From assembly GCA_910585855.1 (NCBI GenBank), contig CAJUGZ010000183.1, positions 1-8,806 of the forward strand: 8,806 nt of DNA. The letters run 5' to 3'. How positions within the stretch are numbered: the first letter of the stretch is position 1; each line of letters starts with the position of its first letter. The translations under genes and the position numbers were made by a program. Positions 1 through 6,589 of the stretch are shown here, one piece after another. The notes below the pieces were generated by a model that was not told the origin of the DNA, ran no database searches, and saw only the letters and a program-made list of their open reading frames with translations. The DNA comes from an uncultured Lachnospiraceae bacterium. GTDB lineage: Bacteria > Bacillota_A > Clostridia > Lachnospirales > Lachnospiraceae.

Positions 1-66
1 AAAAAAAAGGGGCGTGTTTAGCCCGTATGATAAGAAAGAGGCTGTCTTACGGCTGATAACCCCCTT
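1..66 (-). terminator. Leftward intrinsic-terminator-like long hairpin
   Basis: Read on the minus strand, a nested hairpin ends in a run of eight T (A at 1-8 on the plus strand). The outer arms are 7-12 (AAGGGG) with 61-66 (CCCCTT). The middle arms are 20-26 (AGCCCGT) with 49-54 (ACGGCT), with one bulged C. The inner arms are 32-35 with 45-48. A shorter GGGC/GCCC hairpin (11-14 with 21-24) is an alternative fold. The orientation means it would stop transcripts coming leftward out of the repeat at 76-215, where no leftward gene exists inside the window. It may end an unseen leftward RNA, or belong to a gene lying mostly outside. The pairing is visible directly; the terminator function is inferred. 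Confidence 0.4.
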
Positions 67-75
67 CCTTACACC

Positions 76-215
76 CGTTTCGTTTCGGCTGTCATAAGGG
101 CGAATTGCGCCCCGGTCTGTCTGGTTAGAGAAAGGAAAAGGCAGAAGTCTTAGAACTTCTTGCTTTTTGGAAACCGGAACAGCAGACTGTCCACTGTTTT
201 CGAATCTGGCGTCCT
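76..215 (+). repeat. 140-bp repeat L, inverted partner of 8666-8806
   Basis: This copy matches the reverse complement of 8666-8806 over its whole length with about 13 substitutions and one single-base indel, roughly 90% identity. The longest perfect block is 43 bp (132-174). It contains a 13-bp hairpin with one bulge: 136-148 pairs with 155-168, and the loop is CTTAGA at 149-154. The hairpin is identical in both copies. A second small hairpin is GGGCG/CGCCC around 98-112. There is no convincing open reading frame. The repeat ends 93 bp before the trpB2 promoter. It has no transposase, and I recognise no named family. The true left boundary is uncertain because the partner is cut by the window end. 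Confidence 0.85.
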
Positions 216-308
216 ATGAAAACAACCCCTTTCCGGCAGCATCCTATCTCCAAAAGCCTAATGATAATAAAAGAATCACAAGTAATAAAATTATTTTTCC
301 AGCAGACG

Positions 309-337
309 TTGACATTTTTATTTTAATATGCTATAAA
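309..337 (+). promoter_or_regulatory. Sigma-A-type promoter of the trpB2 T-box transcript
   Basis: A perfect -35 box TTGACA at 309-314 is followed by a 17-bp spacer and the -10 box TATAAA at 332-337, one base from consensus. Transcription would start near 343-345, which is where a T-box leader begins. The 216-308 stretch before it is AT-rich and shows no other feature. Confidence 0.8.
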
Positions 338-342
338 AGATA

Positions 343-607
343 CCAGAAACCGATGAGAAAGAGCAAGTACTTACGTTTCCTTTTATAACAGAGAGCTGCA
401 GAGGGTGGAATGTAGTATAAAAGACGGAAAGGAATGGGCTTTTGAGGGCGAGTTGAAAAATCAGTAGACAAGACGGAGAGAACACTTCGTTATCAAATCA
501 AGCATATGATAGTATGCAAGAAGCGGATGCAAAATTGCATCAAGCCGGGTGGCACCGCAGGAGAGTACTCTTGTCCCAGCAGTCGATTGGGATAGGAGTT
601 TTTTTGT
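343..607 (+). promoter_or_regulatory. T-box riboswitch, tryptophan specificity
   Basis: This leader RNA binds uncharged tRNA and lets transcription pass a terminator when the amino acid is short. Several hallmarks are visible. Conserved AAGTA follows the leader start (about 365-369). The AGAGAG motif is at 390-395. A Stem I apical hairpin pairs CTGCA (396-400) with TGTAG (411-415), with GGTGGAA at 404-410 matching the GGUGNRA consensus. The specifier region GGAATGGGCT puts TGG, the Trp codon, at 435-437. The 14-nt T-box sequence is at 546-559 (CGGGTGGCACCGCA, near canonical). Its UGGC (550-553) fits a tRNA ending GCCA, as bacterial tRNA-Trp with discriminator G73 does. A terminator follows. 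The next gene is a tryptophan synthase beta chain, which agrees with the specifier. Exact stem boundaries were not computed. Confidence 0.93.
567..605 (+). terminator. T-box attenuator terminator
   Basis: The 12-bp stem pairs 567-578 with 588-599, including two G-U pairs, and has a 9-nt loop at 579-587. A T run at 599-605 follows. It lies directly 3' of the 14-nt T-box sequence, whose GGG could instead pair with the CCC at 575-577, the usual antiterminator alternative. Confidence 0.92.
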
Positions 608-655
608 TTTAATTTATTATAATATAATGCTGTATATGCAGAAAAGAGGTTCAAT

Positions 656-2044
656 ATGAGTAAAGAAAAAAAAATTCCCTACAAAATTTATCTAGAAGAA
701 CATGAGATGCCAAAAAGCTGGTATAATGTACGGTCTGATATGAAGAACAAACCAGCCCCGCTACTAAATCCGGGGACATTACAGCCGCTGACTTATGAAG
801 AAATGCGTGGTATTTTCTGTGACGAACTCTGTAAACAAGAACTAGACGACACCACTCCTTATTTTGAAATTCCAGAAGAAATTCAAAAATTTTATAAAAT
901 GTATCGTCCGTCACCGTTAGTACGAGCTTATTGTTTGGAAGAAAAATTACAAACTCCAGCAAAAATCTATTATAAATTTGAAGGAAATAATACAAGCGGC
1001 AGTCATAAGCTAAACTCTGCGATTGCACAGGCATACTATGCCAAAAAACAAGGACTAAAAGGCGTTACCACAGAAACCGGTGCCGGACAGTGGGGAACGG
1101 CTCTTTCTATGGCTTGTGCTTATCTGGGACTTGACTGTCAGGTCTATATGGTAAAATGCTCCTATGAACAAAAACCATTCCGCAGAGAAGTTATGAGAAC
1201 TTATGGTGCAAATGTTACTCCTTCTCCTTCTAATACGACAAAAGTAGGACGAAAAATATTAGAAGAATTTCCGGGAACTACCGGAAGCCTTGGCTGCGCT
1301 ATTTCTGAAGCGGTTGAAGCTGCTACCAGCCAAGAGGGATACCGTTATGTACTTGGTTCGGTACTCACACAGGTTTTGCTTCATCAGTCTATCATCGGAC
1401 TGGAAACCAAAACAGCTATGGATAAATATGGAATCAAACCGGATGTTATTATCGGATGTGCCGGAGGCGGTTCTAATCTAGGTGGTCTGATCTCTCCTTT
1501 TATGGGAGAAAAACTGCGGGGAGAAGCAGATTATCGCTTTATTGCAGTAGAACCTGCTTCCTGCCCAAGTCTGACCAGAGGAAAATATGTCTATGATTTC
1601 TGTGATACTGGTAAAGTTTGTCCTTTGGCTAAAATGTATACGTTAGGAAGCGGATTTATCCCTGCACCAAACCATGCCGGCGGACTTCGGTATCATGGTA
1701 TGAGTTCAGTACTGTCACAGTTATATGATGACGGCTATATGGATGCAGTCAGCGTAGAACAGACATCCGTATTCCAAGCAGCAGAAACATTTGCCAGAGT
1801 AGAAGGTATTTTACCTGCACCAGAAAGTTCTCATGCTATAAAAGTAGCAATTGATGAGGCTTTAAAGTGTAAAGAAACCGGAGAAGAGAAAACAATTCTC
1901 TTTGGACTTACCGGAACAGGATATTTTGATATGATGGCATATGAACGATTTAATAATGGAGAGATGACCGATTATATTCCTACAGATGAAGAATTGGCAA
2001 AAGGATTAGCTGGTGTTCCTCAGTTTCCGGGGAATCAGGTTTAA
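656..2044 (+). CDS. trpB2: TrpB2-type tryptophan synthase beta chain (462 aa)
   Basis: This is a PLP enzyme expected to condense indole with L-serine to give L-tryptophan in the cytoplasm. It has the longer TrpB2 form with an N-terminal extension, not the roughly 400-residue TrpB1 form. The PLP lysine is Lys118 in GSHKLN. ETGAGQWG at 140-147 is the substrate carboxylate and catalytic loop. GGGSN at 270-274 binds the PLP phosphate, and EGILPAPESSHA near 383-394 is the typical C-terminal motif. The start ATG is preceded by AGAGG with 7-nt spacing. No trpA or other trp gene is nearby, so it probably salvages indole or works with a distant partner. The Trp T-box upstream predicts induction when tRNA-Trp is uncharged. 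No clear terminator follows; only a T run sits just after the stop. Confidence 0.93.
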   Translation: MSKEKKIPYKIYLEEHEMPKSWYNVRSDMKNKPAPLLNPGTLQPLTYEEMRGIFCDELCKQELDDTTPYFEIPEEIQKFYKMYRPSPLVRAYCLEEKLQTPAKIYYKFEGNNTSGSHKLNSAIAQAYYAKKQGLKGVTTETGAGQWGTALSMACAYLGLDCQVYMVKCSYEQKPFRREVMRTYGANVTPSPSNTTKVGRKILEEFPGTTGSLGCAISEAVEAATSQEGYRYVLGSVLTQVLLHQSIIGLETKTAMDKYGIKPDVIIGCAGGGSNLGGLISPFMGEKLRGEADYRFIAVEPASCPSLTRGKYVYDFCDTGKVCPLAKMYTLGSGFIPAPNHAGGLRYHGMSSVLSQLYDDGYMDAVSVEQTSVFQAAETFARVEGILPAPESSHAIKVAIDEALKCKETGEEKTILFGLTGTGYFDMMAYERFNNGEMTDYIPTDEELAKGLAGVPQFPGNQV

Positions 2045-2069
2045 GTTTTTTTAGAAAGATGCTGGGAGA

Positions 2070-2213
2070 GGGACGCCGAAAGCCGAATGGAACTCTATTC
2101 CGGGTTCGCTTGCGCTTAGCATTTCCTCGTAGCGGACACATAAGACGCCAAAATACGGCGTCTAAGTGCCGACGGGAAATGATGACCCTGCATAGAGCTC
2201 CATTCGACCTTCG
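2070..2213 (-). repeat. Structured palindromic repeat, copy A
   Basis: This long imperfect hairpin fills most of the 207-bp gap between the convergent trpB2 and radical SAM genes. Outer arms 2077-2098 and 2192-2213 pair over 22 bp. In the minus-strand RNA every position pairs, with three G-U wobbles; in the plus-strand RNA those three become A-C mismatches. The apical stem is GACGCC (2144-2149) with GGCGTC (2157-2162), loop AAAATAC in plus sense. The sequence between outer and apical stems is nearly identical to copy B at 3938-4084 in opposite orientation, while the stems differ by paired changes. It has no protein-coding signal. It could be a folded RNA at the 3' end of either transcript, or a small non-autonomous palindromic element. 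Confidence 0.85.
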
Positions 2214-2251
2214 ACTGTGTACTCCAGACTGGAAAAACTACAACAAATTTT

Positions 2252-3136
2252 TTATATACCCTCAAAATCAAATTGAGGGATAAAACTTTCCTCTGCGGTA
2301 TCTCCCTCTTGTATCAATCCATTTTCTACCCCTAGTGCAATCGCATAGTCTACCAGTTCATCATACTCTTTTACTGTTACTTTTCGATTTAATTCTGGAA
2401 TATTTGCTGTTTTAGGAAGTGGTGTGTATTGATTTAGAATACTGATTACGATTCCATTTCCATAGGTTTGATACAGATAGCGAATCACTGCTTTTGCATC
2501 TTCTAAACATCCCGGCAGCAGCAAATGTCTTACAATTACACCTTGCTTCATTCTTCCACGTCTGTCATAGAGAATCTCTTTTTTCTGTCTTACCATTTCT
2601 TCTAAAGCAGCACTTGCTCTTTCAAAATAATCGACTGCATTAGAATAGCGCAATGATAAATCCTTACTTATATATTTAAAATCCGGCAGATAGATATCCA
2701 CATACTCTTCTAATCCCCGAATCGCTTCCACTGTTTCATATCCGCTTGTATTATAGACAATCGGAATCCTAAGTCCTTCTTTTTTACTTTTCTCTAATGC
2801 CTTTTTTATCTGATTGGCATAGTGAGTCGGTGTTACTAAATTAATATTATTCGCTCCTTTTTCCTGTAACTCCAAAAAAATTTCTGCCAGACGTTCTATT
2901 GAAACCGCTTTTCCCACACTTCCGTCTGCAATCGCACCATTTTGACAAAATACACACTGCAGCGTACAGCCAGAAAAAAACACGGTTCCAGAACCCTCTT
3001 CCCCCGAAAGACAAGGTTCTTCCCACATATGAAGCGCTGCTCTGGCAGCATAAATCTCCTCTGTCATACCACAGTATCCGATTTGCCCAGCTTTTCGATC
3101 TACAAGACATCCTCTCGGACACAGACTGCAACCCAT
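2252..3136 (-). CDS. PflX-like radical SAM protein, function unknown (294 aa)
   Basis: The protein is a radical S-adenosylmethionine enzyme resembling the uncharacterised PflX group (COG1313), related to pyruvate formate-lyase activating enzymes. The [4Fe-4S]/SAM motif CxxxCxxC is at Cys57, Cys61 and Cys64 (CTLQCVFC), followed by QNG. An N-terminal cysteine set, CSLCPRGC (Cys3, Cys6, Cys10) plus Cys22 in GYCG, could bind a second cluster. I prefer the ATG at 3136, which has GGAAGG 8 nt upstream, over an in-frame TTG at 3163 with no visible ribosome binding site. The gene follows folA by 81 bp on the same strand with no terminator between, so the two may be co-transcribed. No glycyl-radical enzyme or other obvious substrate protein is nearby, and its substrate is unknown. 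Membership of the radical SAM superfamily is secure; the subgroup is from memory of the motif pattern. Confidence 0.85.
   Translation of the reverse strand: MGCSLCPRGCLVDRKAGQIGYCGMTEEIYAARAALHMWEEPCLSGEEGSGTVFFSGCTLQCVFCQNGAIADGSVGKAVSIERLAEIFLELQEKGANNINLVTPTHYANQIKKALEKSKKEGLRIPIVYNTSGYETVEAIRGLEEYVDIYLPDFKYISKDLSLRYSNAVDYFERASAALEEMVRQKKEILYDRRGRMKQGVIVRHLLLPGCLEDAKAVIRYLYQTYGNGIVISILNQYTPLPKTANIPELNRKVTVKEYDELVDYAIALGVENGLIQEGDTAEESFIPQFDFEGI
2259..2279 (-). other. Short hairpin spanning the end of the radical SAM gene
   Basis: A perfect 7-bp inverted repeat, CCCTCAA (2259-2265) and TTGAGGG (2273-2279), with a 7-nt loop, overlaps the last codons. Neither strand has a proper T run after it: leftward the next bases are TATATAAAAAATTTG. 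It might stabilise or weakly end the leftward transcript, but it is not a standard intrinsic terminator. Confidence 0.3.
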
Positions 3137-3217
3137 AGTCCTATCCTTCCTTTCTGTCCTCAAAATTAGCCATTTATCAATCCCCTACCCTTTTCTCTTT
3201 TTGTTCTCTTCTTACTC

Positions 3218-3703
3218 CTATCTTTTATACTGATAAAAATAATATTCCAAATCAAAATATGTCTGCTCCTCACTTTTTTCAACTACCTGCCACTCCGACT
3301 CCTGATCTAAATTCACCATATAACAGTCTGCCTGATAAGCATAATCAATCTTTGTAATATATGCCGTCTTGCAATAAGGCAAAAACTGCCGATATACACT
3401 AGCTCCTCCCACAATAAAAATATCCTCTTCTGCATACTGCTTTAATTCCTTCCACGCTTCCTCCACACTATGCACCACAATACCGCCCCGAATAGAAAAA
3501 TTTCTGTCACCAGAAAGAACAATATTCGTCCTCTGTGCAAGAGGAATCCCATTTGGAAAAGTAGCAAGGGTTTTTCGTCCAAGAACAATAACCTTTCCTT
3601 TTGTCATCTCCCGAAAATACTTTTGATCTGCCGGAATCTGTACCAGCAAATGCCCTCTATATCCAATTCCCCAATTCTGATCAACCGCCGCAATAAGATT
3701 CAT
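3218..3703 (-). CDS. folA: Dihydrofolate reductase (161 aa)
   Basis: The enzyme reduces dihydrofolate to tetrahydrofolate with NADPH in the cytoplasm. The length is normal for bacterial FolA. The N-terminus MNLIAAVDQNWGIG is typical. IPAD places the catalytic acid at Asp26, equivalent to E. coli Asp27. GRKT at 42-45 and IVGGASVYRQFLP at about 97-109 form the NADPH site. One departure is that the position matching the widely conserved E. coli Trp22 is Val21 (LLVQIPAD). The start ATG has GGAGG 4 nt upstream, which fixes it. The gene heads a probable two-gene unit with the radical SAM gene. No thymidylate synthase gene is adjacent. The upstream 414-bp gap contains repeats B and C; I found no convincing promoter there, although one must exist or transcription enters from the HD-GYP gene. 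Confidence 0.93.
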   Translation of the reverse strand: MNLIAAVDQNWGIGYRGHLLVQIPADQKYFREMTKGKVIVLGRKTLATFPNGIPLAQRTNIVLSGDRNFSIRGGIVVHSVEEAWKELKQYAEEDIFIVGGASVYRQFLPYCKTAYITKIDYAYQADCYMVNLDQESEWQVVEKSEEQTYFDLEYYFYQYKR

Positions 3704-3834
3704 GTTTCCTCCTTTTTCTCCTGCTTATACAGTCCACTTAACCCACAAATCTAATTTTTCTATAAAACTTTCCATAACAGGGAGTAATTTTTCTCGAAAA
3801 AAACGCTAAAATCTGAAAGAAGGTCTGCACCACA

Positions 3835-3887
3835 CCGGGCTCGCTTTCACTCCTCATAGTGGACACTAAAGTACTAAAATACAGCAC
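3835..3887 (-). repeat. Decayed fragment of the structured repeat, copy C
   Basis: On the plus strand this piece aligns with copy A read on the plus strand. CCGGGCTCGCTT matches CCGGGTTCGCTT, CCTCATAGTGGACAC matches CCTCGTAGCGGACAC, and the apical loop AAAATAC is unchanged. About 12 internal bases are missing, and the right half of the palindrome beyond the apical stem is not recognisable. The apical stem GTACT/AGCAC keeps most of its pairs with one A-C mismatch. It sits 50 bp from intact copy B and points the opposite way. It looks like an older, eroded copy. Confidence 0.55.
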
Positions 3888-3937
3888 ATCATTATTATAC
3901 TCTTTATAACCATGTCATTCTAAGGCTGTCAAAACCA

Positions 3938-4084
3938 GCTGGAATCGGAAGGAAAGTCTATGGAGGGTCATCATTTCCCGTCGGCACTTAGGTGCTGTGT
4001 TTTAGCACCTTATGTGTCCGCTACGAGGAAATGCTAAGCGCAAGCAGGCCCGGAATAGACCTTCCTTCCGATTCCAGCGTCCCC
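3938..4084 (+). repeat. Structured palindromic repeat, copy B
   Basis: This is the best-preserved copy. Outer arms 3938-3961 and 4055-4078 are a 24-nt inverted repeat with a single mismatch. Inside, CATTTCC (3972-3978) pairs with GGAAATG (4027-4033). The apical stem GGTGCT (3991-3996) pairs with AGCACC (4004-4009) around loop GTGTTTT. Compared with copy A, the apical stem differs at three pairs and all three remain paired, and the outer stem also differs with pairing kept. Single-stranded and linker segments are nearly identical. The element ends with GCGTCCC, also present at the matching end of copy A. It lies between the 3' end of the HD-GYP gene and folA, in a 414-bp gene-free gap whose only other visible contents are copy C and an AT hairpin at 4089-4107. 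Confidence 0.88.
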
Positions 4085-4117
4085 TTCGATTTATTTAACA
4101 AATAAATACTTATACAC

Positions 4118-5203
4118 CTATTCTGCTGTCATCATTTTTACAATCTTAATATTACTTTCCTTTGATAAATCAACATAAGTATCTTCTATCTGTACCAGCG
4201 GACGGGAAATATGATTCGGATGGATCATAATAATTTCTCCCTCTCTGCCATCGCTTAATTTTACTTTATTATGTATATACAAAGCCGCAATATTTCTTAA
4301 AAATGTCATAATATATTCAATCTCAAAAAGGTGCAGTCCCTCCGCTTCAAATTGAGCAATCACATCAAACGGACAAATCGAATCCCGATAACTTCGATTG
4401 CTGGTCATTGCATCATAGACATCTGCAATCGCTACCACCTTAGCAAAAGAAGCGATTTTCTCCTGCCCTGCTCCCATTGGATATCCGCTGCCGTCACATC
4501 GCTCATGATGCATCAACACGGTTAATTTCACCCGCTCGTCCAGATCCATATTTTTTATCAGATGATACCCCCGCACTGTATGAGATTTTATAATATGATA
4601 CTCTTTATCATCTAGTTTATAAGGTTTTAACAAAATATTTTTCGGAATCAGCAATTTTCCAATATCATGCAAAAGCCCTGCTACCAAAAGCACCTCTAAA
4701 TCTTCTTTTGAAAACCGCAGCCACCGTCCAAGCATTACAGAAACCAAAGCTACATTTAGGGAATGTTGATAGATTAAATCCGAATCTCCCTGTACCTGAA
4801 CCAGCAGATCAAATAAATCTCCAGCACTCTGCATCTGCTTTAACAGGCTATTTACACTCTGCACCATGGTTTCTAATGCTTCCCGATTGTTTAAATCCTT
4901 TATAAAATTATCCAATGCATACTGTACTTGTTCTGCTGTCTGATCCAGCATCTGTTTTATTGGCTCTTTTTCTAACTCTTTTTTTTGTTCTTTTTCTATT
5001 GTCTGTTCTGCTTTTCGATCGGTTTCTTCTTCCTCTTTTACTACAGTAACTGCAGAAATATGATAAAGAGCAAGTTTTTCAATATGTTTATCTGTTAAAA
5101 CCGTTTTCCTTGGAAAAATCATCTGATCCGACGCATTATAAACGTCAGTGGCAAGAATCATTCCCTCCTTTATATTTTCAAGCCTTATTCGTATTCTCCC
5201 CAT
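4118..5203 (-). CDS. HD-GYP domain cyclic-di-GMP phosphodiesterase (361 aa)
   Basis: The protein is predicted to hydrolyse the second messenger cyclic di-GMP in the cytoplasm. The N-terminus (about 1-55) is the short domain often found before HD-GYP domains. A highly charged, probably coiled linker rich in Glu and Lys covers about 56-82. The HD-GYP domain covers about 135-310. Its metal ligands and signature are all present: His147, HDIGK at 179-183, His208, HHERCDGSGYP at 232-242 (GYP intact), and Asp261 in ADVYDAM. No transmembrane segment or receiver domain is seen, so its input signal is unknown. I chose the ATG at 5203, with GGAG 6 nt upstream. GTG 5227 and ATG 5215 are in-frame alternatives with weaker sites. 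It follows dapL by 47 bp (23 bp from the GTG), so the two are probably co-transcribed. Confidence 0.9.
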   Translation of the reverse strand: MGRIRIRLENIKEGMILATDVYNASDQMIFPRKTVLTDKHIEKLALYHISAVTVVKEEEETDRKAEQTIEKEQKKELEKEPIKQMLDQTAEQVQYALDNFIKDLNNREALETMVQSVNSLLKQMQSAGDLFDLLVQVQGDSDLIYQHSLNVALVSVMLGRWLRFSKEDLEVLLVAGLLHDIGKLLIPKNILLKPYKLDDKEYHIIKSHTVRGYHLIKNMDLDERVKLTVLMHHERCDGSGYPMGAGQEKIASFAKVVAIADVYDAMTSNRSYRDSICPFDVIAQFEAEGLHLFEIEYIMTFLRNIAALYIHNKVKLSDGREGEIIMIHPNHISRPLVQIEDTYVDLSKESNIKIVKMMTAE

Positions 5204-5250
5204 ACTAAACTCCATTCTGCCTGTCACGATTTTTCATGATTCTCTGCCAA

Positions 5251-6465
5251 TTACAGTTTTTTTATCCGTTCCACTGCTTCCAATGTATTTTCATAACTTC
5301 CAAAAGCAGTCAGACGGAAATACCCTTCTCCGCTAGGTCCAAACCCGGATCCCGGTGTTCCTACTACATTTGCCTGCTCTAACAAATAGTCAAAAAATTC
5401 CCAAGAACTCATCTTATCTGGTGTCTTCAGCCAGATATAAGGAGCATTTACACCGCCGGAAACCGTATAGCCTGCCAAAGTAAGCCCTTCGCAAATCACC
5501 TTTGCGTTTTTCATATAATATCCAATCTGTTCTTTGGTCTGTTTCTGCCCTTCTTCACTGTAAACCGCTTCACCGGCACGCTGAATAATATAAGGCGCAC
5601 CATTAAACTTTGTTCCCTGTCTGCGAGCCCAAAGAGAATGAAGCGTTGTTCCTTTACACTTTAATTCCTTTGGTACTACAGTAAAACCAAGACGTGTTCC
5701 AGTAAATCCAGCATTTTTTGAAAAACTGCGAATTTCGATTGCACAGGCAGTTGCTCCCTCACATTCGTAAATACTATGCGGTACATCTTCCTCCGTAATA
5801 TAAGCCTCATAAGCCGCATCATAAATAATAACAGCCCCAACTTTTAAAGCATAATCCACCCACTTTTGAAGTTCCTTCTTTGTAATTGTAGAACCTGTCG
5901 GATTATTTGGAAAACAAAGATAAATCAAGTCTGGCTCTTTCGAAGGAAGTTCCGGTGCAAAATTGGTTTCTTCGGTACAAGGCATATAAATTACATCACT
6001 CCACTTCTGAAGTTCTTCGTTATACTCCCCTGTCCGACCTGCCATTGCATTGGTATCTACATAGACCGGATAAACCGGATCGCAGACAGCAATTTTATTT
6101 TCCAAAGCAAAAATATCCCCGATATTTCCAGAGTCACTTTTTGCTCCATCACTGATAAACACCTCATCCACAGAAATCTGGCATCCACGTGCCTGATAGT
6201 CATGTTCTACGATTGCTTTTCTTAAAAACTCATATCCCAAATCTGGTGCATACCCATGAAACGTTTCCGCTTTTCCCATTTCATCCACTGCCTTATGCAG
6301 TGCCTCAATCACTGCCGGTGCTAATGGCTGTGTCACATCTCCGATTCCAAGACGAATAATCTTTTTATCTGGGTTTGCCTGTGCAAAAGCATTTACTTTC
6401 TTGCCAATAGTAGAAAACAAATAGCTTCCCGGCAGCTTTAAATAGTTTTCGTTCATCTTAAACAT
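5251..6465 (-). CDS. dapL: LL-diaminopimelate aminotransferase (404 aa)
   Basis: This PLP aminotransferase converts tetrahydrodipicolinate directly to LL-diaminopimelate, the one-step route to lysine and to meso-diaminopimelate for peptidoglycan. It is full length with the typical start MNENYLKLPGSYLF. Seen motifs are GIGDVTQPL (40-48), FHGYAPDLGYEFLR (69-82), the FPNNPTGS segment (185-192) and the PLP lysine Lys250 in SFSKNAGFTGTR. The ATG at 6465 has a perfect AGGAGG 8 nt upstream; ATG at codon 4 would be too far from it. The gene lies 98 bp after the ANTAR gene. It may be read from the glnA promoter or its own; no good promoter was found in the gap. Confidence 0.95.
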   Translation of the reverse strand: MFKMNENYLKLPGSYLFSTIGKKVNAFAQANPDKKIIRLGIGDVTQPLAPAVIEALHKAVDEMGKAETFHGYAPDLGYEFLRKAIVEHDYQARGCQISVDEVFISDGAKSDSGNIGDIFALENKIAVCDPVYPVYVDTNAMAGRTGEYNEELQKWSDVIYMPCTEETNFAPELPSKEPDLIYLCFPNNPTGSTITKKELQKWVDYALKVGAVIIYDAAYEAYITEEDVPHSIYECEGATACAIEIRSFSKNAGFTGTRLGFTVVPKELKCKGTTLHSLWARRQGTKFNGAPYIIQRAGEAVYSEEGQKQTKEQIGYYMKNAKVICEGLTLAGYTVSGGVNAPYIWLKTPDKMSSWEFFDYLLEQANVVGTPGSGFGPSGEGYFRLTAFGSYENTLEAVERIKKL

Positions 6466-6555
6466 GGTTTTTTCCTCCTTACACTCAATCCATCTTATTT
6501 TTTCTCATCCTATTTTTTCTTTACAAAACCATACTAGTAGCATACACTGAAATCC

Positions 6556-6589
6556 AAAAAAAATCAAACAAATAATTCTAAAATCATTT
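6556..6589 (-). terminator. Possible weak terminator at the end of the ANTAR gene
   Basis: On the minus strand an 8-bp stem with a 4-nt loop (6570-6589, mostly A-U with G-U pairs) overlaps the last codons. A run of eight T at 6563-6556 follows. The stem has almost no G-C pairs, so termination would be partial at best, and read-through into dapL is plausible. Confidence 0.3.

Noticed and set aside
167..388. Open frame of 73 codons across repeat L and the trpB2 promoter
   Set aside because: It overlaps the repeat, the promoter and the start of the T-box, has no ribosome binding site and encodes no recognisable protein.
525..540. Perfect GATGCA/TGCATC hairpin read as an operator
   Set aside because: It lies inside the T-box leader before the 14-nt motif and is best explained as part of that folded RNA.
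2059..2283. Open frame of 74 codons through palindromic repeat A
   Set aside because: It is explained by the palindrome; the predicted protein is an Arg-rich translation of a structured repeat and differs from what copy B would encode.
4089..4107. AT-only 8-bp palindrome just after the HD-GYP gene
   Set aside because: It could be read as a terminator, but it has no G-C pairs and no T run follows on the gene's strand.
5866..6225. Open frame of 119 codons antisense to dapL
   Set aside because: It lies wholly within a well-supported gene on the other strand, with no ribosome binding site or family resemblance.
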